Below, in pieces: positions 1-10,345 of a stretch of 64,000 bases of DNA. The DNA lies in NCBI RefSeq assembly GCF_017939745.1, contig NZ_JAGKQQ010000002.1, positions 124,001-188,000 on the forward strand. The letters run 5' to 3'. The notes beneath the pieces are model-generated. The model was not told the origin of the DNA. It saw nothing but the letters and a program-made list of their open reading frames with translations, and ran no database searches. The DNA comes from Gemmata palustris (GTDB lineage Bacteria; Planctomycetota; Planctomycetia; Gemmatales; Gemmataceae). Each line of letters starts with the position of its first letter. The first letter of the stretch is position 1. Position numbers and translations under genes: made by a program.

Positions 1-2
1 TC

Positions 3-785
3 TACGCCCTAACCGGGTCGGACTGGGTGGCATCGCTGACATACACTGTCAATTTCCTCCCCAGGCTAGACGAAAGGTGGCCAATTGGCCACCTTTGGAG
101 CTTGTCCGTGGAGGAACATTTCTATCTCCTCTGGCCGTTCGCGCTCGTTCTTTTCGGGCGCCGGGCGGCTGGATTTCTTCTCGTTGTCGTCGTCGCATCC
201 TCCCCGGCCATACGCTACGTCCTATGGCTGACTCTCCGAGATAGACTCGACATCGATTTCGCAACGCCCGCACGAATGGACACACTGGCTGTCGGATGCT
301 TGCTCGCCTATCTACTGACAGGTCGGGCCGGGCCGACCGTCTTGGCCTGGGCCGGACGGCGGGCTACTGGCCTGTTTCTGGTCGGCGTCTGCGGGATCAT
401 CCTGTCACTCGTCGCGAGCTCCCTATCGGGCAAGGTGGCGATCACTATCGCGCGCCCCCTCGTCGCCGGATTCGTTGCCTTGGTAACTCTCGCGGCCGTC
501 GCCAACGCTCACAGCCGAGTCACCCGCCTCTTGGAATTCCGCCCGCTCGTATGGATTGGTACCCTCTCCTACTCGCTCTACCTCTGGCAAGGGCCATTCC
601 TGAACCCGCACTCTGACGCTTGGGTCGCGCGTTGGCCAGTTAACCTCGCGCTGTCTGTCGCCGCGGCCACCGCGTGCCATTACCTGATCGAGCGACCGTT
701 CCTGCGTCTGAAAGCTCGGAATCGCGGAGGGTCCGAAATTGAGGGCGAGGGACGCTCCAACCCACCGCTGCGCGTCCCCCAGTAG
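3..785 (+). CDS. Membrane acyltransferase, acyltransferase-3 (OafA/YrhL) family, 5' end missing
   Basis: This is the C-terminal part of a polytopic inner-membrane acyltransferase that O-acylates surface sugars. The frame is open to the left edge of the window, so the true start lies outside it; the first internal start is a GTG at 27. The motif WSLSVEEHFYLLWP, coded from about base 96, is the family signature (SLxxEExFYLxxP), and several hydrophobic helices follow up to a charged tail. About 260 residues are visible, against roughly 350-400 for complete members, so about a third is missing. It opens the polysaccharide locus, and a second family member lies at 11703. The acyl group and the acceptor sugar cannot be read from the sequence. 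Confidence 0.85.
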   Translation, partial: YALTGSDWVASLTYTVNFLPRLDERWPIGHLWSLSVEEHFYLLWPFALVLFGRRAAGFLLVVVVASSPAIRYVLWLTLRDRLDIDFATPARMDTLAVGCLLAYLLTGRAGPTVLAWAGRRATGLFLVGVCGIILSLVASSLSGKVAITIARPLVAGFVALVTLAAVANAHSRVTRLLEFRPLVWIGTLSYSLYLWQGPFLNPHSDAWVARWPVNLALSVAAATACHYLIERPFLRLKARNRGGSEIEGEGRSNPPLRVPQ

Positions 786-1051
786 ATGTCGGCCTCAGGG
801 GCATTCAGTTGGCTGGCCAGTTGGAGCACTGATTTAGCTCCAAGACAGCGGTCTGCCGATACGCGACCGGCGATGGCCGCTCGGCACAACGCACGCCCAG
901 TTTTCTTGAGGGCTACAAGCGGGTGGCGGGTGTCGAGGTAAAACCTTGGCCGAAAATGTTTTCGGCCCCAAATGCGAGTTGGCTCTGCCCGCCCGCCAGC
1001 CCGTACAATCACTCCGCCGCGAGCTGATTCCGGCAGGCACCAACTCACGGC

Positions 1052-1822
1052 ATGCGAGGTCTGAGACCAATGGAAGACCGCGTCTATTCCGAGAAATTCT
1101 TCAGCGACCATGTCGCCGGATCGCGGCAGTCGGCCCACGTTATCGTTCCTATGGTGCTCGACCTCATCCACCCCAAAAGCGTCGTTGATGTTGGCTGCGG
1201 CCTCGGTGCTTGGCTCGCCGTTTTCGCGGAAAACGGCGTGACCGACATCATGGGTATCGACGTGGACTACATCGACAGATCCCATCGGCTAATCGCAGAG
1301 GACAAATTCCGCCCAATTGACCTCAATAAGCCATTCAAACTCGACCGCTCGTTCGACTTGGTCGTCTGCCTCGAGGTCGCCGAACACCTCCCGGAGAGCT
1401 CTGCCGAAGGATTCGTCTCCAGCCTCGTCGCGATTGGGGGCGCCGTCCTCTTCTCTGCCGCCATACCCGGCCAAGGCGGCACTAACCACATCAACGAACA
1501 GTGGCAGGTGTACTGGCGAGATCAATTTCTAAAATGTCGCTACGAGTTGGTCGACTGCTTCCGTCCGCTGATCTGGGAAAACGACCGGGTCCAGGTCCAC
1601 TACCGTCAGAATATGTTTCTGTACGTGGATGCAACTATTTTAGACAGTATGCCCGGTCTCGTTGCAACTCGGGCTAAATTCGCCGGCCATCCGCTATCGA
1701 TCGTCCATCCCGCGCTCTGGGAAGTAGAGCACATGAATACCCGCCCCACAATCGGCAGTCTCCTCCGTGAATTTCCTCGCGCCGCCCTCCGGTCGGTCCG
1801 GAAACGGTTTCTGAAGAAGTGA
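1052..1822 (+). CDS. Class I SAM-dependent methyltransferase
   Basis: A 256-residue protein with a Rossmann-type methyltransferase core. Motif I, VVDVGCGLG, is at residues 44-52. An acidic residue (D70 in GIDVD) sits at the end of strand 2, where SAM ribose is usually bound. A CLEVAEHLPE segment near residue 105 matches motif III of small-molecule methyltransferases. The ATG at 1070 (MEDRVYSEKFF) is an equally good start. It stands among glycosyltransferase genes, so methylation of a sugar or polymer end is a reasonable inference. The substrate is not shown by the sequence. Confidence 0.8.
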   Translation: MRGLRPMEDRVYSEKFFSDHVAGSRQSAHVIVPMVLDLIHPKSVVDVGCGLGAWLAVFAENGVTDIMGIDVDYIDRSHRLIAEDKFRPIDLNKPFKLDRSFDLVVCLEVAEHLPESSAEGFVSSLVAIGGAVLFSAAIPGQGGTNHINEQWQVYWRDQFLKCRYELVDCFRPLIWENDRVQVHYRQNMFLYVDATILDSMPGLVATRAKFAGHPLSIVHPALWEVEHMNTRPTIGSLLREFPRAALRSVRKRFLKK

Positions 1823-1894
1823 TATCCTTGTCTCCGGAACATCTGAGTACAGGGCAAATTCGCGCATCATGCCGCTAAGAGGTTCATCAATCCT

Positions 1895-3145
1895 ATGAGA
1901 GTGTTGTTTTATCAGGAGCGGTGCGCCCCGGGGGGGATAAGTACGTTCATTCAGAGCATGTGCATCGCGTTGAAGGAAGCCGGCGTCGATTGTGCGGCGT
2001 TCTTTGAACGCGACGAAGGTGATTTTACCCGCCTCTCACGCTCCACTCCCGCCCACCTCGGCTCCATCAATCCGCTCAGTCAACTCCTGCGGGAACGCCC
2101 TGTCGATGTCATCCACACTACGCTGTCCTCGGCTAGCGTATCCCTGCCCAAAAAGCTCCACCGCATTGGCTGGAGAGGGCGCCTCATCGTGACCGGACAG
2201 GGTGTCGTCATTCCGGGCTGGCATTCCAAAAACTGCTTCGCACTGACTAACGTGAACACCAAACAGGCTACCGAACTAGAAAGCTTGACCGACCTTGAGG
2301 TCGAAGTCATCTACAACGGCATTGACACTTCTGTTTTCCAGCCCACTGAATACATTGGCGGGGCTCCCATCGTCGCCTGGGTCGGCCGGGCCTCCGACTT
2401 TGAACAGAAACGCTTCGATCTGTTCGCCGATATTGTTCCCGCACTGCACCAGGCGGGCGTCCGAATCTGGGTCGCCGACCCCGAAGGCCCGAACGCTGTC
2501 CCGCCGTCACTCCGCGACCGCATCTCCCCCTACGTCGATTTCTGGGACGGTCTCTCGCGCGATCGCATGCCGGGCTTCTATCGCGACGTCGCCGCCAGTG
2601 GCGGGTGCGTTCTCTCGACTGCCCGCTACGAAGGCCTCTCATTCGCGTTGATCGAAGCTCAAGCCTGCGGCTGCCCCGTCGTTGCGGCTCGCGTTGTCGG
2701 CGTCGACGAAGGCGTCCGCGAAGAATACGGCGGGACGTTGTACTCACCCGACCTCGACGCTGCCGGCATCGGCCAATTACTTCTGAACACCATGTCCGAC
2801 CGCGCTCGCATGATCGAGCGCGGTCGCAAGTGTCGAGAGTTTGTCCTCAAGGAGTTCCAACAATCCGAGATCGCTCGCCAGTATCTCGATATCTATCGCC
2901 GCACCACCCAACGACTGGCGATCGCCACCTCCGACATTCACAATCGGCGCCACCGAGCCCAGGATCTGATCGCCGCGACCCGATGCGCATCCTGGTCCTT
3001 CCGCGAAGACCTTGGCGCCATCCGAGCCGCCGTGGCAATCGACCCAACCCAAAAATGGAACGCTACCGTCTGGCGGCTCTACGTTACCTCTCTGCTCAAA
3101 GAACTTGCCTTCCCAATCATTAAACGCCTGCGGAGCAAGAAGTAG
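1895..3145 (+). CDS. Glycosyltransferase family 4 (GT-B fold)
   Basis: A 416-residue retaining glycosyltransferase of the GT4 type, which transfers a sugar from a nucleotide-sugar to a lipid-linked or growing glycan. The N-terminal half has a glycine-containing acceptor loop (CAPGGISTFIQSM). The C-terminal Rossmann domain carries the donor-binding pattern EGLSFALIEAQACGCPVVAA, whose two glutamates form the E-x7-E motif. The last 80 residues are an extra basic, helical tail beyond the core fold. It follows the methyltransferase by 72 bases on the same strand. Donor and acceptor are unknown. Confidence 0.85.
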   Translation: MRVLFYQERCAPGGISTFIQSMCIALKEAGVDCAAFFERDEGDFTRLSRSTPAHLGSINPLSQLLRERPVDVIHTTLSSASVSLPKKLHRIGWRGRLIVTGQGVVIPGWHSKNCFALTNVNTKQATELESLTDLEVEVIYNGIDTSVFQPTEYIGGAPIVAWVGRASDFEQKRFDLFADIVPALHQAGVRIWVADPEGPNAVPPSLRDRISPYVDFWDGLSRDRMPGFYRDVAASGGCVLSTARYEGLSFALIEAQACGCPVVAARVVGVDEGVREEYGGTLYSPDLDAAGIGQLLLNTMSDRARMIERGRKCREFVLKEFQQSEIARQYLDIYRRTTQRLAIATSDIHNRRHRAQDLIAATRCASWSFREDLGAIRAAVAIDPTQKWNATVWRLYVTSLLKELAFPIIKRLRSKK

Positions 3146-3350
3146 CGTAGCCCATGAGGCCCTTGGGGTAAAAATCAGCAGCCCGAGGAGCATGCGGACC
3201 GCACCCGGAACGGCGACCGTGAGGTTGTGCATCCACCGGAAATCCGCGACGTACCAGTGGAGGGATCAGTTGCTCACGCGGGGGAACGGGCGGATAAACG
3301 CCCCCCAGGCACCATACAGTCAATACCCAACAATCCATCCGCAGCCACCA

Positions 3351-6300
3351 TTAACCCACCCAAACCTTGCCCGCGTACTCGGGGTACGGGTCAGACACCC
3401 GAAGGACCGGCGGCAGGGTGCCGACGGGAGGGAGATTTCCACCTGCGAAAGCGATCAAGCGATCACCTGATGTCGTCAGGATGTCAGATTTTCCATCGCC
3501 ATTAACATCTCGGGTCGCCACTCGAGTACCTCCCACAAGGTCGGCGTTTGGTGGCAAGAACTCCGCGAGCACCGTCCTGGTGTTAGTCCGCACGAGCGAC
3601 TTGCCAGAATACACGACGATCCGTCCGTTCCCCCACTCCCCCGCACCTAGAACGAGGTCGCCGTACCCATCAGAATCGACATCTCCGATTGCGAGGAACA
3701 CCCCCTTCCCCATAGCAGAGCCGGGCGAAAAGGTGCTGAACAGCGCGGCGGGAGTGCTGCCCGTCCGGAGCGAAGTGCCGGCAAAACCGGACACGGTCGT
3801 GCCCGTTGCGTAAAGCCCGGAGACCACGAGGTCCGCTTTACCGTCCGCGTCGAGGTCACCGAGAGCGACTCGGGTTTGACCCCAATAGCCGGTCGACGGA
3901 CCGGCCGAAAATTCGGTCAACTTGGCGTAGTCTCCACCGCGGTACACCCGCACGTGCGGCCCGCTCTCGTCAGTTCCCATTGCAATATCTGCAATTCCGT
4001 CGCCCGTTACGTCCCCAACCGCAACCGACACCCGACCGTAAGTATAGTTCGCGCCAAGGAATTTTTCCGGCCGTACTTTCCCGGTTGCACCATCAACGAT
4101 TACGGCTTGCGAGTACATGCCCCCGTTCGACCCGACGACCACATCGGCGACCCCGTCCCCGGTCACGTCGCCGGTCGCTACACTGGCGCCGCCCGTGTAA
4201 TTGTCACCGAACGGTCGAACACGGAACCGAACCGAGCCGTCCGGATTAAAAAGGGTAACCGTTGCCACCGGGCCAGCATCCGTTCCCACTGCGTACGGAA
4301 GGCCGACTGCGGCAACCGAGAGTGTGGCGCTACCGACTAGTGCCGCCGACGCCTTATCGACCAAGTTGATGGAGCGCGAGCCCGCGGTCCGAAGCGTGAT
4401 CGTAAACGTGTGGACGCCGGCATCGGCTGCCGTAAATGTGTAGTCCGCCGGAAGCCCGGCCAGAACATCGCTACTCGTGAACCGCACCGCACCACGATAC
4501 CCCGTCGCAGCGGTCCCATTGCTTGTAAGAGCGGATACAGTAATGGTGAACGACGAACCCGCGGTTGCTGCCGCCGGAGCCGAAATGCCAAACTTTGCGA
4601 CCGAAGGCACGTTCTCGACGACCGTCCCTCCACTGGTCACACTGCCGCTATACTCAAACGCCCCGAGATCCAAAGCCTTCCCAGCAACCAATCGGGGGCG
4701 ACTCGTACGGGGGTCGAGGTACTCGCGATCAACTGGGTGTGCTGAGGCCCCCCCCGCCATTTGACCCGAGGTGTCGATTGCAGTCGAAGTCGCTTTGAGA
4801 TGATAGTCCCCATTGCCCGGAGACACGAAACCGGGATCACCGGACGAGCCGACGATAAGGTTTTGAGTTCCACTCGCGTGCCCGGAAAAAGTCAAGAACG
4901 AAAGCGCGTAATTTGAAGGCACCCAGTTTCGCCCGAAATACGCGTTGTTGTTTTCAGTCACCAAGTTAAAATAAGGTGATTTAGCGCCAGGGGTACTTGG
5001 GACAGTAGCGAAAATATTGTTCCGCGCGTCCACGGTCTCGCCGTTAGTGGCCAGTTTAACAGCGATGATTTTATAAACCTGGGACAGATCCGACCGAGTC
5101 ACCAGTGTATTATTATATAGCGACAACACTCCCTTCCGATATAGCGGGGTCAACCCGCCGTCCCCACCATAATACACAATCGACGCGGCGTTCCCGGGCG
5201 GAGCGACGAGCGTATTTCCGTATACAAACGCCTGATGATATTTAGCAAGAGTGATGGCCAAATCGAATTGATTATCGGCTTCCGGGAGCTGGAGCTGGTG
5301 CGCGCCGCCCTCGATATAATTATTCCGGATAACGAGCCCAGCCGAACGGTCCTTTAAACCCGCGCCGAGAGCTCCTGATCGGAGCGGGCCATACCGATTA
5401 TTCTGGTATAAAGTATCAACACCCTCAAGATAAGTATTATGCTGACGATCGCTCCCGATATTCCCGTTTCCGTAGATATAATTCCCATCAAGGGTGACGC
5501 CCATCATCAGGCGATCGAACCCAGATTGGCCCGCACCATACACCCCTTGCCCGTTATCATTGATGGTACAGCCCTTGATCGTGACATTTTCGGCCCGCTC
5601 CAAGTAGATGCCCGCACCGACTCGCCCATATACTTTTTTCGTTCCGTTGTAATCGGTAAACGTGTTATCCGCATTCCCCTGGTACGCATTTTGGATCTGG
5701 AGATTCTGGATCGTAATGTACCCTGGTTTGTAACCGACCGCGTAGCCGGGCCGGACGCCCACAACCACTGCGCCGGCCCCACTGAGCGCAGCGTAGCTGT
5801 TGACAAACTGCGGCGCAAGAACGGCCTGATAGCCATCAATAACGGGCAAAGCCCCTGTCACCGGGTCGGGAATTCCGTTGATGGTAATCCCGGCGCTCGC
5901 CGTTCCCCGCGTCGAGATCTGAAACAGCTCGTGGTAGCCGCCCGCCTTATAGTGGATGTTGACCGTATCCCCCGGCCCGAGTTTGCTCCAATCCAGATCG
6001 GCGATTTTCTGATATTTTTGGCCCGGCCCGATGTCGTACACGCGGGCCGCTCCGGTCCCGGCACTTGGGGTAACCACACCAATCTCCGTCCCGAAAATCG
6101 AGTACATCACTTCGCTTGACGGCGTAGCGTAACCCGAATCGCCCGCGCCGCTCGTCGCCCGCACCCGGTACACATACGCGCGCTCGGCCGCCGTTCCGGT
6201 ATCGGTAAACGATGCCACCCCCGGCGCCGTCAAGCCGATCTGAGTCCAAGTCATTGTGTGGTAGGGGTCGTACACCGCGCGTTCAACTTTAAACCGGGTA

Positions 6301-7052
6301 CCCGCCGAGTCGTTATTCGTCCAGGAAATCGTAACAGACGTCGCCGCGTTCGCAACCGCCCCAAGCGCCGACGGTTCGCGTGGGATTCCGGCCGCGTGTG
6401 CAGACAGTGTTACCGCGGCCGGGGCTGAGTAGTCGGAGGTCGGCGCGTTCCAAGAGTAACCGCGAACCCGGTAGGAATAAGTCGCCCCCGGTGTGAGTCC
6501 CTTATCCACCCACGTCGTCGAAGTAAGGAGTGATTTAATTACTTGATATGACACTCCGTCAGCCGATCGCTCCAGTATGTATCCACGCTTAGTGTCACTG
6601 GTATTTGGATCCGTAAACGAGACGGCCGCTGTGGTTGAAGAGGTAGCCACCGCGCGGAGGGTGGTGACCTGAGCTAATGCACCGGATGGCACGGACTGGG
6701 TAGTCGCTACTGTCACTGCGGTGTAGGGCGTCGGACCGGCCGCGGTGAGGGTTCGTACACGGTAGTTGTAGGCCGTTCCGGCCCAGCCGCTGGTGTCGGT
6801 AAACGTGTTCTCGTTGGACGGTAGGACAGTCAACGTTTGAAACGTGCCCGTTGATTTCGCGGCGCGCTCGACCACCACAGCCGTGTCCGCTGTACCCGTG
6901 AGATCCCACGTCAAATTTACTTCAGATTGCGACAGCGCTAAACTTGTCAGATTTACGGCATTGAGCACCTCGCGAGACTCAAGTGCCTCAAGCCGAGGGC
7001 CGAACGGAGAATTCCGTTTCATAAAAACATGTGCCTTGGTTGTTGCCGGCAC
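3351..7052 (-). CDS. Giant secreted surface protein: FnIII repeats, beta-helix, FG-GAP repeats
   Basis: A 1233-residue protein on the strand opposite the polysaccharide genes. Residues about 17-33 contain PRLEALESREVLNAV, similar to a motif found near the N-terminus of many large secreted planctomycete proteins. Three fibronectin-III-like domains cover about 35-318. A long right-handed beta-helix region (Asn/Gly-rich, pectate-lyase-like) covers about 335-800 and ends in the typical LDLGAFEY tail. An Ig-like bacterial domain follows at about 820-920. The last 300 residues hold five FG-GAP/VCBS units such as GDVTGDGIADIAMG and GDVDSDGYGDLVLG, whose Asp-rich loops normally bind calcium. A start at the ATG at 7022 is also possible. 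It is most likely a polysaccharide- or surface-binding protein; no catalytic site was identified. Confidence 0.8.
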   Translation of the reverse strand: MPATTKAHVFMKRNSPFGPRLEALESREVLNAVNLTSLALSQSEVNLTWDLTGTADTAVVVERAAKSTGTFQTLTVLPSNENTFTDTSGWAGTAYNYRVRTLTAAGPTPYTAVTVATTQSVPSGALAQVTTLRAVATSSTTAAVSFTDPNTSDTKRGYILERSADGVSYQVIKSLLTSTTWVDKGLTPGATYSYRVRGYSWNAPTSDYSAPAAVTLSAHAAGIPREPSALGAVANAATSVTISWTNNDSAGTRFKVERAVYDPYHTMTWTQIGLTAPGVASFTDTGTAAERAYVYRVRATSGAGDSGYATPSSEVMYSIFGTEIGVVTPSAGTGAARVYDIGPGQKYQKIADLDWSKLGPGDTVNIHYKAGGYHELFQISTRGTASAGITINGIPDPVTGALPVIDGYQAVLAPQFVNSYAALSGAGAVVVGVRPGYAVGYKPGYITIQNLQIQNAYQGNADNTFTDYNGTKKVYGRVGAGIYLERAENVTIKGCTINDNGQGVYGAGQSGFDRLMMGVTLDGNYIYGNGNIGSDRQHNTYLEGVDTLYQNNRYGPLRSGALGAGLKDRSAGLVIRNNYIEGGAHQLQLPEADNQFDLAITLAKYHQAFVYGNTLVAPPGNAASIVYYGGDGGLTPLYRKGVLSLYNNTLVTRSDLSQVYKIIAVKLATNGETVDARNNIFATVPSTPGAKSPYFNLVTENNNAYFGRNWVPSNYALSFLTFSGHASGTQNLIVGSSGDPGFVSPGNGDYHLKATSTAIDTSGQMAGGASAHPVDREYLDPRTSRPRLVAGKALDLGAFEYSGSVTSGGTVVENVPSVAKFGISAPAAATAGSSFTITVSALTSNGTAATGYRGAVRFTSSDVLAGLPADYTFTAADAGVHTFTITLRTAGSRSINLVDKASAALVGSATLSVAAVGLPYAVGTDAGPVATVTLFNPDGSVRFRVRPFGDNYTGGASVATGDVTGDGVADVVVGSNGGMYSQAVIVDGATGKVRPEKFLGANYTYGRVSVAVGDVTGDGIADIAMGTDESGPHVRVYRGGDYAKLTEFSAGPSTGYWGQTRVALGDLDADGKADLVVSGLYATGTTVSGFAGTSLRTGSTPAALFSTFSPGSAMGKGVFLAIGDVDSDGYGDLVLGAGEWGNGRIVVYSGKSLVRTNTRTVLAEFLPPNADLVGGTRVATRDVNGDGKSDILTTSGDRLIAFAGGNLPPVGTLPPVLRVSDPYPEYAGKVWVG

Positions 7053-7616
7053 CCTACAGCGGGCGCGCGAGCTGGGATAGTGTGCGGGTGCGAGTTCCCG
7101 CGGTCACGCGCCGAACTACCCCTGAAGATCTGGGTGGCCATTCACGTGATTACTGGGATATAGCTTGAGGAACCGACAATGCCAATTTTATGAGTCAACT
7201 TAGTGTCAGAGCATATTTTTCTCGTCTAACGGGCTCCCCCCGCTCTTAAAGCAACTTAAAAAGTCATTTTCGGAATCTTGCCGGAGTTCACGAGAACCGG
7301 TGTCGCAATAAGCCCGAATGCTTGAAAAGCTGAGGGCAGCAATCGTTTCGCCGGAGATTCCCGCGCGTGAAATGCAAATTTCAATTGCGCCTTCTCCAAG
7401 GCAGACTGATGACAGGCAAACACCAACTGATTCATTAGCAAACCATATTCTCCGCCGACGATCTGATTCCTGCCACACTTAAGTACTACTGCAAAATTAA
7501 GGTGCCCCCTCAACACCTACTGATAGACGGCACGAGCGTCACCTAGAATTTGCCGCGACTGAGCTTAAAATTGCGATTCGGATCTCATGCGCGATCTTGT
7601 AAGGAACGTGATTGTA
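7053..7616. other. Intergenic region without a convincing gene
   Basis: About 560 bases between the divergent surface-protein gene and the next glycosyltransferase. Two short reverse-strand reading frames (7206-7478 and 7256-7516) overlap each other, have no recognisable domain and no ribosome binding site that stands out. GC content is visibly lower than in the flanking genes, as expected of a promoter-bearing spacer for two divergent genes. Confidence 0.5.
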
Positions 7617-8690
7617 ATGCCACAACCCACCCTTCGCGTCGTTCACATCGTCGGCCAGCTCGAAGTGGGCGGGATGGAAAAACTGCTCGTCGAGTTCGCG
7701 CGGCACTGCGATCGGGATCGATTCGATCTCGTTTTCCTTGCTTTAGGGAGAAACGGGACCGTTGGAGACGAGATCGAAGCACTCGGGTGGCCGGTCGAAT
7801 CACTCGAACTGGCGCCTGGGTTGAATCCGTGGCTTGTCATTCGACTCAGCCTACTGTTCCGCAAACTGGGCGCGGACATCGTTCACACACACAACACGCG
7901 CCCGCTGCTTTATGCGGGACTGGCGGCGAGTTTGGCGCGAGTCAAACGTATAATCCACACCCGTCACGGGCAGAGGTTCGGATCGTCCCGCCGCGAGAAC
8001 GTCATGTTCCGTCTCGCGGCCTTAACAGCGAATCGCGTCGTTTGTGTCTCGCACGACAGCGCCCGGCTCACCCGAACCGAAGGCGTCGCTCCCAAACGAA
8101 TCCGAACGCTACTGAACGGCATCGACATTACGAGGCTTCGACCTGCTACCCCGGAGCACAACAACCCGGTACTTGCGGTAGGCCGTTTCAGCCCCGAGAA
8201 GGATTTTACGAACCTAGTTCGCGCCGCCGCGATTGCCGTTCGATCGGACCCGACGTTCCGTCTCGAAATTGCAGGGGATGGAAGATGTATGCCCGATATC
8301 CGCCAACAGGTTACCGACCTGAATTTGGGTGGCGCGGTACGACTTCTCGGTCAGATCAGCGACATTCCGACTCTGTTAACCCAGGCAAGCTGTTTCACAT
8401 TGGCGTCCCTGACTGAGGGCATTTCGCTCACCATTCTCGAAGCAATGGCAGCAGGCCTGCCAGTTGTCGCGACCCGAGTTGGCGGGAACCCTGAGGTCAT
8501 CACGGAAAATGAAACCGGCCTTTTGGTACCCGCCTCGGATCCGGAAGCACTCGCCGCAGCTCTTCTGGAACTCTGGCAAGATCCAACCCGCCGCCGGAAA
8601 ATGGGCGATGCAGGTCGGAGGCGCGTCGAGAAGCACTTCGACGTCCGCCAGATGGTGGCAGAGTACGAGAAACTGTACCTTGACCAATGA
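7617..8690 (+). CDS. Glycosyltransferase family 4
   Basis: A GT-B glycosyltransferase of 357 residues from the ATG at 7617. An upstream in-frame ATG at 7587 would add ten residues, but AAGGA about 11 bases upstream and the normal family N-terminus (LRVVHIVGQLEVGGMEKLL) favour 7617. The glycine-rich acceptor loop VGGMEKLL is near residue 16. The donor site EGISLTILEAMAAGLPVVAT, with its E-x7-E pair, is near residue 275. It resembles the PEP-CTERM/XrtA-locus type of GT4 enzyme, although that assignment is not certain. The next gene starts about 50 bases later on the same strand. Confidence 0.87.
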   Translation: MPQPTLRVVHIVGQLEVGGMEKLLVEFARHCDRDRFDLVFLALGRNGTVGDEIEALGWPVESLELAPGLNPWLVIRLSLLFRKLGADIVHTHNTRPLLYAGLAASLARVKRIIHTRHGQRFGSSRRENVMFRLAALTANRVVCVSHDSARLTRTEGVAPKRIRTLLNGIDITRLRPATPEHNNPVLAVGRFSPEKDFTNLVRAAAIAVRSDPTFRLEIAGDGRCMPDIRQQVTDLNLGGAVRLLGQISDIPTLLTQASCFTLASLTEGISLTILEAMAAGLPVVATRVGGNPEVITENETGLLVPASDPEALAAALLELWQDPTRRRKMGDAGRRRVEKHFDVRQMVAEYEKLYLDQ

Positions 8691-8744
8691 GATAGAGTTG
8701 ACTGAATACCGATAAAACCCGTATTGCATCACGAGAACCCGACG

Positions 8745-10145
8745 ATGCTGGCCCGGCTCCATCGTAATTTCGTGCTCCGCCCGTTCGAGGGGACGGTCAA
8801 AGGGCGGAACACGTTTCGTCACTGGCGCGAGCTGGAACAAACGCAGTGGCTCCCGCGCGCCGAGCTCGAGCGCCGGCAACTCGAATCCCTGCGCCGGCTG
8901 CTCGAGTACAGTTACCAGAAGTGCCCGTACTACCGGCGCGAGTGGGACCGCCTCGGTTTGAAGCCGGTTGCGGTTCAGACCCTCGCCGACTTCAGCGCCT
9001 GGCCCGTCCTCACCAAAGATGCGATCCGCACCAACCGCACCGAGATGCGAGTGGCAGTTCCGGGTCAGCAAATGCTCGCCAAGGCCACCGGCGGGTCGAG
9101 TGGGGTGCCCCTCCAGTTCGACCTGAACATGGAGAGCCACGAGCGCCGGGTTGCCGCCACGTACCGCGGGTACAACTGGGCCGGCGCCGGCCCCGGAACC
9201 AAGCAATTCTTCCTCTGGGGCGTTGCCCTCGGGAACCGGACCTGGCGCCAGCGCACAAAGGACCGGATCTATGACTGGCTCAACCGCCGCATCACAGTCA
9301 ACTCGTTCGAGTTCAGCCGCGCGAAGGTGCCCGAGTTTCACCGCCGGCTGAGCCGGTTCCGCCCGGACGTCATAGTCGCCTACACGAACCCGCTCTACGC
9401 CTTCGCACAGGGCCTCGAAGAGCAAAAGCTGGTGCCGTACTCGCCGCACTCGATCATCGTCGGCGCGGAGAAGATCTACCCGTTCCAGCGCGAGCTGATC
9501 GAGCGCGTGTTCCGCGCCTCGGTGTTCGAGACCTACGGCGCGCGCGAGTTCATGATTATCGGGGGCGAGTGCGACCGGCACACGGGCCTGCACCTCACTA
9601 CCGAGAATCTCGTGGTCGAGGTCGTGGACGACCAGGGGCGCCCGACCCCGGACGGGGAAGAGGGGAACGTCGTTGTCACCGACCTGACGAACTACGGCAT
9701 GCCGTTCGTGCGGTACATTAACGGCGATCGCGCGGTGGCCGGATTCACGGAATGTTCGTGCGGGCGCGGGCTCCCGCTCCTACGGAAGGTCGTCGGCCGG
9801 CAACTCGACATGATCGACACCCCGGACGGGCGGAGTGTGCCCGGCGAATTCTTCCCGCACCTGCTCAAAGACTTCCCGGCAATCGAACGGTTCCAGGTGG
9901 TCCAGGAATCGAACGCGCGGGTAGAAATTCGCGTGGTACTCCGCTCGGGGTGGGACGACGCGAGCCGGAATCGACTCGATACCGAACTGCGAAAGGTTCT
10001 CGGCCCCGTGATCGCCATCGACGTGACGCCCGTCACCGACATCCCGCTGACGGCCGCTGGGAAGCTCCGGGTCGTGGTGCGCACGACTCCGCGCGCGACC
10101 GGCGCGTCTCCAGAACCGACCACAGCCGCGAATCCGCATGGGTAA
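8745..10145 (+). CDS. PaaK/CapK-like adenylate-forming enzyme
   Basis: A 466-residue member of the phenylacetate-CoA ligase-like superfamily, whose members activate carboxylates with ATP. Seen in the sequence are the AMP/phosphate loop [14 protein letters not shown] near residue 107, the adenine-contact segment [14 protein letters not shown] near 260, and [18 protein letters not shown] followed by [10 protein letters not shown], which marks the hinge to the C-terminal subdomain. A TTG at 8724 would extend the N-terminus by seven residues. Members next to glycosyltransferases (CapK type) occur in capsule and exopolysaccharide loci, where they are thought to help attach acyl or amino-acid groups. 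That role is inferred here from context. Confidence 0.82.
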   Translation: MLARLHRNFVLRPFEGTVKGRNTFRHWRELEQTQWLPRAELERRQLESLRRLLEYSYQKCPYYRREWDRLGLKPVAVQTLADFSAWPVLTKDAIRTNRTEMRVAVPGQQMLAKATGGSSGVPLQFDLNMESHERRVAATYRGYNWAGAGPGTKQFFLWGVALGNRTWRQRTKDRIYDWLNRRITVNSFEFSRAKVPEFHRRLSRFRPDVIVAYTNPLYAFAQGLEEQKLVPYSPHSIIVGAEKIYPFQRELIERVFRASVFETYGAREFMIIGGECDRHTGLHLTTENLVVEVVDDQGRPTPDGEEGNVVVTDLTNYGMPFVRYINGDRAVAGFTECSCGRGLPLLRKVVGRQLDMIDTPDGRSVPGEFFPHLLKDFPAIERFQVVQESNARVEIRVVLRSGWDDASRNRLDTELRKVLGPVIAIDVTPVTDIPLTAAGKLRVVVRTTPRATGASPEPTTAANPHG

Positions 10146-10345
10146 ACGCACGCGTTCTCACCAGTTTCGCGGTGATCGCGGGGCGCGTGAAAGGTTCGGG
10201 CACGGGACGTCGTACTATTACCGCGACGCCAGAGCACCCGCGCCGGCACCGTCGTTTCAACGACCGCGCCCCGATCTCGTGCCGCGACAAACGAGCCAAG
10301 TCAACCAAAACGTAGACGCGCGAGAAGCGCCCGGACGGAAATGCG

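Noticed and set aside
7206-7516. Small reverse-strand genes between the surface protein and the glycosyltransferase
   Set aside because: Two overlapping frames without domain, ribosome site or plausible codon use.
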